A stretch of DNA of 10,634 nucleotides from Sphingobium sp. (GTDB lineage Bacteria > Pseudomonadota > Alphaproteobacteria > Sphingomonadales > Sphingomonadaceae). Within the stretch, counting starts at the first letter, position 1; the number at the start of each line of letters is the position of its first letter. This document shows positions 1 through 6,091 of the stretch, piece by piece. Position numbers and translations under genes: made by a program. The notes below the pieces were generated by a model. The model had not been told where the DNA came from. It saw nothing but the letters and a program-made list of their open reading frames with translations, and made no database searches. Location: NCBI GenBank assembly GCA_030148625.1, contig JASBTC010000324.1, positions 1-10,634 on the forward strand, written 5' to 3'.

Positions 1-201
1 GGCGCCGGTCGAGGGATTGCGGCCTTCGCGCGCTGCGCTGGCCTTCACCTTGAACTTGCCGAAGCCGTTGAGCGAGATCTCGTCGCCCTGGGCGGCGGCA
101 TCGGCGATCGCGTTGAAGACCGAGTCCACAACCTTGCGCGCATCGGCCTTGGTCAGGCCATGATCGGCGGCAATGCGCTCGGCGAGATCGTTATTGTTCA
201 T
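1..201 (-). CDS. hup: HU-family DNA-binding protein (N-terminal 67 residues; cut by window edge)
   Basis: HU proteins are small dimeric nucleoid proteins that bend and compact DNA. The 67 residues present start MNNNDLAERIAADHGLTKAD, continue through the two-helix dimerisation region, and reach the GFGKF turn at about residues 46-50. They then run into the family signature GRNPSTG at residues 60-66, which begins the DNA-binding arm. The remaining ~25 residues of a usual ~90-residue HU lie outside the window. The ATG at 199-201 is preceded on the minus strand by a purine-rich Shine-Dalgarno (AGGAAGGA), which supports this start. The 252-bp leader suggests the gene has its own promoter. HU versus IHF: the AREGRNP form and short N-terminus favour HU. 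Family certain; the paralogue (HU-alpha or HU-beta) is not decidable. Confidence 0.95.
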   Translation of the reverse strand, partial: MNNNDLAERIAADHGLTKADARKVVDSVFNAIADAAAQGDEISLNGFGKFKVKASAAREGRNPSTGA

Positions 202-453
202 ATCGGATTCCTTCCTGTCTCGTTGACGCCCGTTGCCGGGCGTGTGTCCATCCGTCGATCGAACCATCGATAGATGGAGGCCGCGCGTACGCGGTTTGGG
301 GCGTTTCGAAAAGAGGGAGTCGTCGCAGGAATGGGCTTGAATCGTTGAAATTGCTCCAGATCGGGGGCTTTGGAGGGCAAGTTGCGGCCATCGCGACCGC
401 TTCGCCATACCCGCCGACCGGAAACCGGCGCATATGGCGCTGCCGGCAAAGGG
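202..453. other. Intergenic region upstream of the HU gene
   Basis: This 252-bp gap separates the PepSY gene stop from the HU start, both on the minus strand, so it should carry the HU promoter and leader. It contains a perfect 10-bp palindrome CGCGTACGCG at 284-293 and a small ccatc/gatgg stem around 264-277; both could form leader hairpins or be chance in GC-rich DNA. I see no convincing -35/-10 pair and no clear terminator with a T tract for the PepSY gene. Short ORFs crossing this gap look like noise. Confidence 0.4.
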
Positions 454-804
454 TCAGTCGTCGTCCGCCCGATTGGCGATCAGCTTGCCGTTTCGCGCAT
501 CGATCACCAGTTCGCGGACGCGTCCGTCGGCGGTCAGCACATCGACGTCATAGGCCAGGCCCGACCGTTTGGAATCGAGACCGGCCTCGATCACATGGCC
601 AGCCTGATAGCCGGCGGCCAGGGTCAGGATGCGGGTCATCGGCAGTATTTCGCCGCGCAGCACGGCCTGCCGTTCGACGGCGTCATCGTCATCGTGACGA
701 TGGCCGGCATCGGACCTGTGGGGGCCGCCGATCGCGGCTGCGGGGATCAGTACCGCCGATGCGGCACATGCCAAGGCGAGGGCGGACAGGGTGGGCATAC
801 GCAT
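454..804 (-). CDS. Secreted PepSY-domain protein
   Basis: A 116-residue protein. Residues 1-25 form a Sec signal peptide (MRMPTLSALALACAASAVLI, then AAA), so the mature protein should be periplasmic. A short His/Asp-rich linker follows (HRHDDDD, about residues 35-41). Residues ~50-112 fit a single PepSY domain: an LTLAAGYQAGHVIEA helix, a YDVDVLTADGRVRELVIDA hairpin and the NGKLI end. PepSY domains occur as protease inhibitory propeptides and as free-standing envelope proteins; the partner of this one cannot be told from sequence. An AAGGAG Shine-Dalgarno lies about 8 nt upstream of the ATG. It is 90 bp downstream of the methyltransferase stop on the same strand, with hairpins in the gap, so cotranscription is uncertain. 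No adjacent two-component system or protease is present to suggest a target. Confidence 0.85.
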   Translation of the reverse strand: MRMPTLSALALACAASAVLIPAAAIGGPHRSDAGHRHDDDDAVERQAVLRGEILPMTRILTLAAGYQAGHVIEAGLDSKRSGLAYDVDVLTADGRVRELVIDARNGKLIANRADDD

Positions 805-841
805 GGAAACACTCCTTCATCATGGACGATGGAGCGTCTCT

Positions 842-881
842 AGCGGCGTGCCGCTGACGCCAGCCGGACAGGGGGCGTCAG
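842..881 (-). terminator. Two small hairpins between methyltransferase and PepSY genes
   Basis: Two inverted repeats lie in the gap after the methyltransferase stop: an 8-bp perfect stem (854-861 with 874-881, 12-nt loop) and a 5-bp stem (842-846 with 851-855). They share two bases, so they may be alternatives. Neither is followed by a T tract on the minus strand, so intrinsic termination is doubtful; they may limit read-through or protect a 3' end. Confidence 0.35.
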
Positions 882-894
882 GATTCTATCAGCT

Positions 895-1710
895 TCAGGG
901 CGCCGTCGACAGATAGAGCGGGGTCAGCGTCACATTGGGCACGACTCCGCCGAAGCGGGTTTCTGCCAGCGCGCAGATCGCGTCGAGCAGGTCGTCGCGC
1001 CGGTCGGCGGGCAGGCTGCGGACATAGGAATAGCTGGCGTAAAGCGCGCGGACCTGTGCGGTATCGAGCGTGCGTTCGCGGCGGAACAGGAATGGCGTGA
1101 AATCGGTAAAGCCCGCCGCGCCGATGTCGGCGCGATGCAGATCGACGTCGAGCGAATAGTGACCCGTGGCCCCCTCGGACGGCGGCAGCTCGATATCGGA
1201 CAGGAGTGGCGTGACGGCGTCGGCAAAGGGATCGCCGGCACCGACCTGACGATAGACGTTCCACCACAAGGCCAGCGTTGCCCCCGGCAGCAGCAATTCG
1301 CGCAGCCGGGCAAAGGCCGGCACCGGCTCCAGCCAGTGGAATGCCGCGGCGGAGCAGGCGAGATCGAAACGTCCCGCGATCGGCGAGTCGACAAAGCCAT
1401 GCTCGACGACGTGGAGGCGTTCGTCGTCGATGGTTTCGGCCAGGTGGGCGGCAAGCGCGGCATCGGCTTCGACCGCGACGAGCCGTTGCGGGTCGAGAGC
1501 GAGCAAGTCGCGCGTGGCAAGCCCGGTGCCCGGTCCGATCTCCAGAATCGAAAGCCCCGGCCGATCGCCGCAGCGCTCGGCGATGGCATCGTAGAGTTCG
1601 CGCGGATAACCGATACGTGCCACGTCATAGCCGCCGACATCGGCGCCGAAGACCGATCGTCCGACCGTCCGCGCCAGGCGTCCAAGCGTCGATTGTGCGG
1701 AATCTGCCAT
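895..1710 (-). CDS. Class I SAM-dependent methyltransferase
   Basis: A 271-residue protein with the Rossmann-type methyltransferase fold. The SAM-binding motif I, LEIGPGTG, is at residues 56-63. An acidic residue at the end of beta-2 (VAVEAD, E81) should bind the ribose. Motif SAAAFHWL (about 120-127) resembles the post-I/IV region of small-molecule methyltransferases of the UbiE/Methyltransf_11 type. The N-terminal FGADVGGYDVARIGYP is typical of this family of predicted small-molecule methyltransferases. The substrate is unknown. The open frame continues upstream to 2034, but that part overlaps the divergent ribonuclease gene; the ATG at 1708-1710 starts where similarity begins and follows a GGGAGGA sequence. 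It diverges from the ribonuclease gene over 140 bp, so the two may share a promoter region. No sign of truncation. Confidence 0.85.
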   Translation of the reverse strand: MADSAQSTLGRLARTVGRSVFGADVGGYDVARIGYPRELYDAIAERCGDRPGLSILEIGPGTGLATRDLLALDPQRLVAVEADAALAAHLAETIDDERLHVVEHGFVDSPIAGRFDLACSAAAFHWLEPVPAFARLRELLLPGATLALWWNVYRQVGAGDPFADAVTPLLSDIELPPSEGATGHYSLDVDLHRADIGAAGFTDFTPFLFRRERTLDTAQVRALYASYSYVRSLPADRRDDLLDAICALAETRFGGVVPNVTLTPLYLSTAP

Positions 1711-1850
1711 CACCTTCGAATCCTCCCTCTGCGACCGCGCGCGTCTTGCCACGATAAGCTGACACGATGCTTTCGCGACCGCGACCATTTGATGGACGGT
1801 CATGTCGGAGCCTTCCCAAGCGCCCGTCCCGCCATGTACGAGGGACGGTG
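1711..1850. promoter_or_regulatory. Divergent promoter region, methyltransferase / RNB ribonuclease
   Basis: This 140-bp interval must hold the promoters of both divergent genes unless they lie in coding sequence. A 9-bp direct repeat, GCGACCGCG, occurs at 1731-1739 and 1775-1783, 44 bp apart (about four helical turns). I see no strong -35/-10 pair on either strand. Assigned by position; the repeats are not proven regulatory sites. Confidence 0.35.
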
Positions 1851-3236
1851 ATGAAAGCGCTTGTCGACCCCGCCAATGCCCTGACCCACGGTCTGGCCAT
1901 GATCCGCGAGCAGTTCCAGGTGCCGGCCGCATTCCCCGCCAATGTGCTTGCGGCCGCCGATATCGCGGCGCGGCGGCCGCTGTCCGGACATGTCGACCGC
2001 ACCGACCGGTCGTTCGTGACGCTCGATCCCGCATCGTCGACCGATCTCGATCAGGCGTTTGCGATCGAACGCAGCGGCGACGACCTGCTGCTGCAATATG
2101 CCATCGCCGACATCGCCTGGTTCGTCGATGACGGCGATGCGATCGATGTCGAGGCGTGGCGGCGCGGCACGACCCAATATCTGCCCGACGGCAAGGCCGG
2201 GCTCTATCCGCCGGTGCTGAGCGAAGGCGTGGCCAGCCTGTTGCCCGACGGTCCGCGGCCGGCCGTGATCTTCACGGTCCGCATCGCCGCTGATGGCGGC
2301 GTGCGTCTCGACGGTGCCGAACGGGCGATCATCCGCAGCCGGGCGAAGCTCGCTTATGACCGCGTGCGCGATTCGGACCTACCCGCCGATTTCACCGAGC
2401 TGGCAAAGCGCATCCAGGCTGCCGAGGCGCAGCGGGGTGCCGCGCGCGTCGACCCGCCCGAACAGGAAGTCGCCGCACTGGAGGATGGCGGCTTTCAGCT
2501 CGTCTTCCGTCCGCGCCTCGAATCGGAGGCCCGCAATGCCGCGCTTTCGCTCGCGGCCAATATGGCGATCGCCGACGCGCTTCAGGCGCATCGCACCGGA
2601 CTGTTCCGCGTGATGGCGGAGCCCGATGCGTATGCCGTCGCGCGGTTGCGCCTCACGGCCGTTGCATTGGGGCTTCACTGGCCCGCCGACGCCACGCTCG
2701 CCGCATTCGAGCGGACGCTCGATGCGGCCGACGCACGGCAGGCGGCGTTCATGCTCGCGATCCGGCGTGCCGGGGCGGGGGCATCCTATATGCCCTATCG
2801 CGAGGGCGTCGTTCCCTGGCATGCCGCGATGGCCGCGACCTATGCGCATGCGACCGCGCCGTTGCGCCGGCTTGCCGACCGTTATGTCGTCCGCGCGACG
2901 CTGGCGATCGCCAATGGCGAGCCGGTGCCCGGGGTGGTGGTCAAGGCGTTCGAGGATCTGCCGGCCGTCATGGCAAAGGCCGACGCGCTGGGCGGGCAGA
3001 TCGGGCGTGCCGCGATCGATCTGGCCGAGGCCGTGATGCTCCGGGGCAGCGAGGGCCGGATCTTCCCGGCGGTGGTGACCGACACCTATGACAAGGGCGC
3101 CCGCGTGCAATTGTGCGACCTGCCCGTCGTCTCGCGCGTGTCCGGACAGGGCATGGGGCCCGGCGATACGCTGCGTCTGAAGCTGATCTCGGCCGATCCG
3201 GAGCGACGCAGCGTCACATTCCAGATCGAGGACTGA
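1851..3236 (+). CDS. RNB-domain (RNase II family) 3'-5' exoribonuclease, compact form
   Basis: A 461-residue protein with an RNase II/R catalytic (RNB) domain over about residues 50-390. The metal-binding loop is TLDPASSTDLDQAF: D59, D65 and D67 match E. coli RNase II D201, D207 and D209, while the fourth Asp (D210) is Q68. AIADIAWFV and the GTTQYLPDG element follow, then the ATAPLRRLADRY segment (about 334-345), equivalent to the SPIR/RNA-gripping region. The last ~60 residues (from GRIFPAVVTDT) look like a reduced S1/OB-type domain. The two N-terminal cold-shock domains of E. coli RNase II (~640 aa) and RNase R are absent, giving a short bacterial type like that in actinobacteria and Deinococcus. 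I chose the ATG at 1851 because it follows GAGGG at suitable spacing; an in-frame start at 1767 lacks family-like sequence. It should degrade single-stranded RNA in the cytoplasm. Confidence 0.88.
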   Translation: MKALVDPANALTHGLAMIREQFQVPAAFPANVLAAADIAARRPLSGHVDRTDRSFVTLDPASSTDLDQAFAIERSGDDLLLQYAIADIAWFVDDGDAIDVEAWRRGTTQYLPDGKAGLYPPVLSEGVASLLPDGPRPAVIFTVRIAADGGVRLDGAERAIIRSRAKLAYDRVRDSDLPADFTELAKRIQAAEAQRGAARVDPPEQEVAALEDGGFQLVFRPRLESEARNAALSLAANMAIADALQAHRTGLFRVMAEPDAYAVARLRLTAVALGLHWPADATLAAFERTLDAADARQAAFMLAIRRAGAGASYMPYREGVVPWHAAMAATYAHATAPLRRLADRYVVRATLAIANGEPVPGVVVKAFEDLPAVMAKADALGGQIGRAAIDLAEAVMLRGSEGRIFPAVVTDTYDKGARVQLCDLPVVSRVSGQGMGPGDTLRLKLISADPERRSVTFQIED

Positions 3237-3265
3237 TCGCCGGCCCCCATATGGGCGCCGGCGAT
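3236..3265. terminator. 30-bp near-perfect palindrome between convergent genes
   Basis: Arms 3236-3244 and 3257-3265 are perfect 9-bp complements, and the inside contains the palindrome CCCATATGGG (3246-3255) with a single C/C mismatch between the two parts. It starts on the last base of the ribonuclease stop codon and lies 21 bp from the stop of the convergent hydrolase. A TTTT run sits at about 3277-3280 but not directly after the stem, so this is a plausible stem-loop transcript end rather than a textbook intrinsic terminator. Confidence 0.55.
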
Positions 3266-3286
3266 TGCCCGTCCGGTTTTACCCGG

Positions 3287-3928
3287 TCAGTCGGTCCGGT
3301 CGTAGGAGAATTGGATACCGGCGGTCCCACCCGTCTCGACGAACAGGTTCATGAAGGCGGGCACGGTTTCCGAACGGCTCCAGTCGCGCTGCAGCTCGCA
3401 GAATAGCTGGGGCACGCTGATCAGCTTGCCGCCCGCCTGCTCGATCCGGCGCAGCGCCGCGTCATGCGCCGCGAGCGACGTGCCGCCGACGGCATCGACG
3501 GGCACATAGACCTCATAGCCTTCGTGGAGCGCATCGAGTGCCGGAAAGGTCAGGCAGGCTTCGGTCCAGAGCGCGGTCATGATGAGTTTCCGGCGGCCGG
3601 TCGCTTCGACCGCCTTGCGGAATTCCACATCCTCCCAGCTGTTGATCGTGGTGCGGTCATAGGTCGGCTCGCCGTCCAGCACCCGGCGGATCTGCGGTAC
3701 GGGCGGCTTGTTGAGGCCGGTCTCCACATTCACGGTCGAATGGACGATCGGCAGGCTATAGGCCTTTGCCGCCTTCGCGCAGCCGACGATGTTGTTGAGG
3801 AGGAGCTGGCGATCCATCGATGCGATCGAGTTCACCTGGACGGGCTGATAGTCGATGATGATGAAGGCCGCATTCTGGGGGGTGAGCAGGTGATCGGTGA
3901 CGGGATCGCGGATCGGTTCGCTGGACAT
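3287..3928 (-). CDS. Isochorismatase-family (YcaC-like) cysteine hydrolase
   Basis: A 213-residue cytoplasmic alpha/beta hydrolase of the isochorismatase-like superfamily. FIIIDYQP places the catalytic Asp at D26, and LWTEACLTFPALDALHEGYEVYV contains the nucleophile C125. The order and spacing match E. coli YcaC, including RTTINSWED (YcaC has a KINAW segment) and ELQRDW near the C-terminus. The YcaC catalytic Lys position appears to be Thr94 here, which may mark a subfamily. The true substrate is unknown; YcaC-like proteins are seldom assigned. The ATG at 3926-3928 follows GGAAGGA at good spacing. It lies 249 bp downstream of pirin on the same strand, separated by a large palindromic element, so it may have its own promoter or be read through from pirin. 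Confidence 0.85.
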   Translation of the reverse strand: MSSEPIRDPVTDHLLTPQNAAFIIIDYQPVQVNSIASMDRQLLLNNIVGCAKAAKAYSLPIVHSTVNVETGLNKPPVPQIRRVLDGEPTYDRTTINSWEDVEFRKAVEATGRRKLIMTALWTEACLTFPALDALHEGYEVYVPVDAVGGTSLAAHDAALRRIEQAGGKLISVPQLFCELQRDWSRSETVPAFMNLFVETGGTAGIQFSYDRTD

Positions 3929-4035
3929 GGGGCATTCCTTCCGATGGTCGTTGGGCACTCGCCAGGGTTCCGCGCGGGCAGGGGCCCGGCGGTCGGGAGC
4001 GGGGCGAGCGGTCGCCGTTCCGATATCGATGGAAA

Positions 4036-4174
4036 GAAAGGCCCCGCGCCACTTGAGCATCGTGCGGAAAAGGCGGAACCGGTTTTCCGCAAAAAACGAT
4101 GCGACAACAAATGATTACAGCGTGCTGTGCGATTCACATTTCGCGCAGCGCGCTGTAACGGCGCGGGGCCTTTC
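4036..4174. repeat. Composite palindromic element, RIME-like / MITE-like (139 bp)
   Basis: Three nested inverted repeats fill the gap between pirin and the hydrolase. The outer arms, 4036-4050 and 4160-4174, are a perfect 15-bp inverted repeat (GAAAGGCCCCGCGCC and its complement). Inside are two independent hairpins. The first has GCATCG (4057-4062) with CGATGC (4097-4102) around TGCGGAAAA (4063-4071) with TTTTCCGCA (4083-4091), leaving a 5-A bulge. The second is an 18-bp stem, 4115-4132 with 4141-4158, with two mismatches and an 8-nt loop. Folded, the whole makes a three-way junction. The GCGGAAAA...CCGGTTTTCCGC core and the two-palindrome layout recall RIME-type intergenic mosaic elements of rhizobia. 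The outer arm begins 3 nt after the pirin stop codon. I see no target-site duplication. Structure is seen directly; family relation is from memory of such elements. Confidence 0.75.
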
Positions 4175-4177
4175 AGG

Positions 4178-5047
4178 TCACGCCGCGATCGCGGCGAACC
4201 GGCCTTCATTATAGTCGTCGATGGCCTGGCGGATCTCCGCCTCGCTGTTCATCACGAACGGGCCATGGCCGAAGATCGGCTCGTCGATGGGCTCGCCCGT
4301 CAGGACAAGGAGCATCGCGTCGCCATCGGCGTGGATCGCGACATCGCTGCCGCTGCGGTCGAGCAGCAGCATTTCGGCTTCGCCCGCCGCCTGGCCGCCA
4401 TTGACCGTGACATGGCCGGTCAGCACGACCAGCATGGCGGTATGGCCTTCGGGCAGGTCGAGCGTGATGTCGGCATCGCGGTTCAGCCGCACGTCCCAGA
4501 GATTGATCGGCGTGAACGTCCGCGCCGGGCCATGGGTGCCGGCAAGGTCGCCGGCGATGATCCGCGCCGTGCCGGCGCCGTCGGGCAGGTCGACCACCGG
4601 GATGTCGGCACTCAGGATTCCCTGATAGCCGCCGGGCGCCATCTTGTCGCGGGCCGGCAGATTGACCCAGAGCTGCACCATCCGGAACGGTCCGCCGGTC
4701 CTGGCGAAGGCCGGCGAATGATATTCCTCATGGATGATCCCGCCTGCCGCCGTCATCCATTGCACATCGCCGGGGCCGATCACGCCGCCATTGCCGGCGG
4801 AATCGCGATGCTCGACCTCGCCGTCATAGACGATGGTCACGGTCTCGAAGCCGCGATGCGGATGCTGGCCGACGCCGCGCCGGTCGGTGGTCGGCGCGAA
4901 ATAATGCGGACCCGCATAATCGAGCAGCAGGAACGGACTGATATGCGCGCCCAGGCCGTTATAGGAAAAGAGCGAGCGCACCGGAAAACCGTCACCCACC
5001 CAATGGCCGCGATCATTGCCGTAGCGGCCGAGAATCGTCTTGGTCAT
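4178..5047 (-). CDS. Pirin family bicupin protein (YhaK/PirA type)
   Basis: A 289-residue bicupin protein. The N-terminal cupin carries the metal ligands seen in human pirin: HPHRGFE gives H62 and H64, and GGIIHEE gives H106 and E108. VGQHPHRGFETVTIVYDGEVEHRD and the GPGDVQWMTAAGGIIHEE block are the pirin signature. The C-terminal cupin (about 175-255) lacks such ligands, as usual. Bacterial pirins have been linked to quercetinase activity and redox sensing; function here is not fixed by sequence. The ATG at 5045-5047 has GGAGA upstream; the longer frame to 5215 overlaps the LysR gene. It diverges from that LysR gene over 120 bp containing a perfect dyad, which suggests LysR control, as with E. 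coli yhaJ next to yhaK. Its last codons include a 16-bp palindrome made of Ala codons. Confidence 0.92.
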   Translation of the reverse strand: MTKTILGRYGNDRGHWVGDGFPVRSLFSYNGLGAHISPFLLLDYAGPHYFAPTTDRRGVGQHPHRGFETVTIVYDGEVEHRDSAGNGGVIGPGDVQWMTAAGGIIHEEYHSPAFARTGGPFRMVQLWVNLPARDKMAPGGYQGILSADIPVVDLPDGAGTARIIAGDLAGTHGPARTFTPINLWDVRLNRDADITLDLPEGHTAMLVVLTGHVTVNGGQAAGEAEMLLLDRSGSDVAIHADGDAMLLVLTGEPIDEPIFGHGPFVMNSEAEIRQAIDDYNEGRFAAIAA

Positions 5048-5061
5048 GGTCTGTCTCCGAG

Positions 5062-5090
5062 GCGATCGGCACTGTTCGTCGGCCGATCGC
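5062..5090. promoter_or_regulatory. Perfect 9-bp dyad between pirin and lysR (candidate operator)
   Basis: GCGATCGGC at 5062-5070 is the exact reverse complement of GCCGATCGC at 5082-5090, with an 11-nt spacer. It sits 15-43 bp upstream of the pirin start, inside the 120-bp divergent interval. LysR-type regulators often bind dyads of this spacing (the T-N11-A class) between themselves and a divergent target. The position could also be the pirin mRNA leader, where it would form a hairpin. GATCG-rich words are common in this genome, which lowers the weight of the match. Confidence 0.5.
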
Positions 5091-5167
5091 TGTTGGTGGA
5101 CAGATAAACCCGCGACGATGGTCCGGAAAGATTGCGATATCCGACGCAGCGTTCTATTTTCAGGACG

Positions 5168-6082
5168 ATGAAGGACCTCAACGATCTCTATTATTTCGTC
5201 CAGGTCGTCGATCATGGCGGCTTTGCCGCGGCGGGCCGCGCGCTCGGCGTCCAGAAATCGAAGCTCAGCCGCCGCATCCAGCTGCTGGAGGAACGGCTCG
5301 GCGTCCGGCTGATCCAGCGCTCCTCACGCCGCTTCTCGGTCACCGAGATCGGGCGCGAATTCCATGATCGCTGCGTCGCCATGCTGGTGGAGGCCGAGGC
5401 CGCCGAACAGGTGATCGCCGAAATCCGAGCCGAGCCGCGCGGCGTGGTCAGGATGAGCTGCCCGACAGCACTTCTCGCCTTTCAGTTCGGTGCGCTGGTC
5501 GCGCGCTTCATGGCGGCCAATCCGGCGGTCGAAGTGCATCTGGAAGGCACCAATCGCCGCGTCGACGTGATCGCCGAGGGCATCGATATCGCCATCCGCG
5601 TCCGTTTCCCGCCGCTCGAACCGACCGAGCTGGTCATGCGCCGTCTCGACGACAGCACCCAATGCCTGGTCGCCAGCCCGGCGCTCGTGCCGCAGCCGCT
5701 GTCGTCGCCGGCCGATCTCGGCGGCCTGCCCAGCCTCGATCTCGGCCCGCCGCATCGTCAGCATGTCTGGCAGCTTCATCATGACGATGGCGGCAGCGCC
5801 TCGGTCAATCACCGGCCGCGGCTCGTCACCGACGATATGGCGGCGCTGCGTGAGGCGGCGCTGGCCGGCGTCGGCGTGGTCCAGCTGCCGACGATGATGA
5901 TCTGGGAGGATATCGGCGCGGGCCGGCTTCTCCATGTCCTGCCCGACTGGCGACCGCGCAGCGGCGTGATCCACGCGGTGTTCCCGTCGCGGCGCGGTTT
6001 GTTGCCCTCGGTGCGCGCGCTGGTCGATTTCCTTGCGCATGAATGCGCGACCCAGCGGCGCCAGGCGGATCACTTCCTTTAG
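5168..6082 (+). CDS. LysR-family transcriptional regulator (divergent from pirin)
   Basis: A 304-residue LysR-type regulator. The N-terminal winged helix-turn-helix covers residues ~1-60 (LNDLYYFVQVVDHGGFAAAG, then LSRRIQLLEERLGVRLIQRS). A linker helix follows, then the effector-binding domain (~88-295: GVVRMSCPTALLAFQ, then GIDIAIRVRF). The LNDL/YYF start with SRRFSVTEIG is the CrgA/YhaJ-like subgroup, which often regulates adjacent redox or quinone-related genes. The ATG at 5168 has AGGA just upstream; a TTG at 5132 would add 12 residues not typical of the family. It probably controls pirin and itself through the dyad in the 120-bp interval; the effector is unknown. It converges on the acetyltransferase gene with only 9 bp between stops. 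Confidence 0.93.
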   Translation: MKDLNDLYYFVQVVDHGGFAAAGRALGVQKSKLSRRIQLLEERLGVRLIQRSSRRFSVTEIGREFHDRCVAMLVEAEAAEQVIAEIRAEPRGVVRMSCPTALLAFQFGALVARFMAANPAVEVHLEGTNRRVDVIAEGIDIAIRVRFPPLEPTELVMRRLDDSTQCLVASPALVPQPLSSPADLGGLPSLDLGPPHRQHVWQLHHDDGGSASVNHRPRLVTDDMAALREAALAGVGVVQLPTMMIWEDIGAGRLLHVLPDWRPRSGVIHAVFPSRRGLLPSVRALVDFLAHECATQRRQADHFL

Positions 6083-6091
6083 TTGCCAGCG

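Noticed and set aside
1711..2034. Upstream in-frame extension of the methyltransferase
   Set aside because: It overlaps the start of the divergent ribonuclease, its residues do not look like the family, and a better-placed ribosome site exists at the ATG at 1708-1710.
4036..4174. Reading the composite palindrome as a simple intrinsic terminator of pirin
   Set aside because: After the outer stem the minus strand reads only TTTCC without a clean T tract, and two further independent hairpins remain unexplained; a mobile or mosaic element fits better, although termination may be a side effect.
4181..4196. Perfect 16-bp palindrome CGCCGCGATCGCGGCG in the last pirin codons
   Set aside because: It encodes Ala-Ala-Ile-Ala-Ala using the preferred GC-rich codons, and GCGATCGC-type words recur in this DNA; chance explains it.
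4127..5107. 326-codon open frame on the plus strand
   Set aside because: It is the antisense shadow of the pirin gene; high GC leaves long stop-free frames opposite real genes. The translation shows no family signature.
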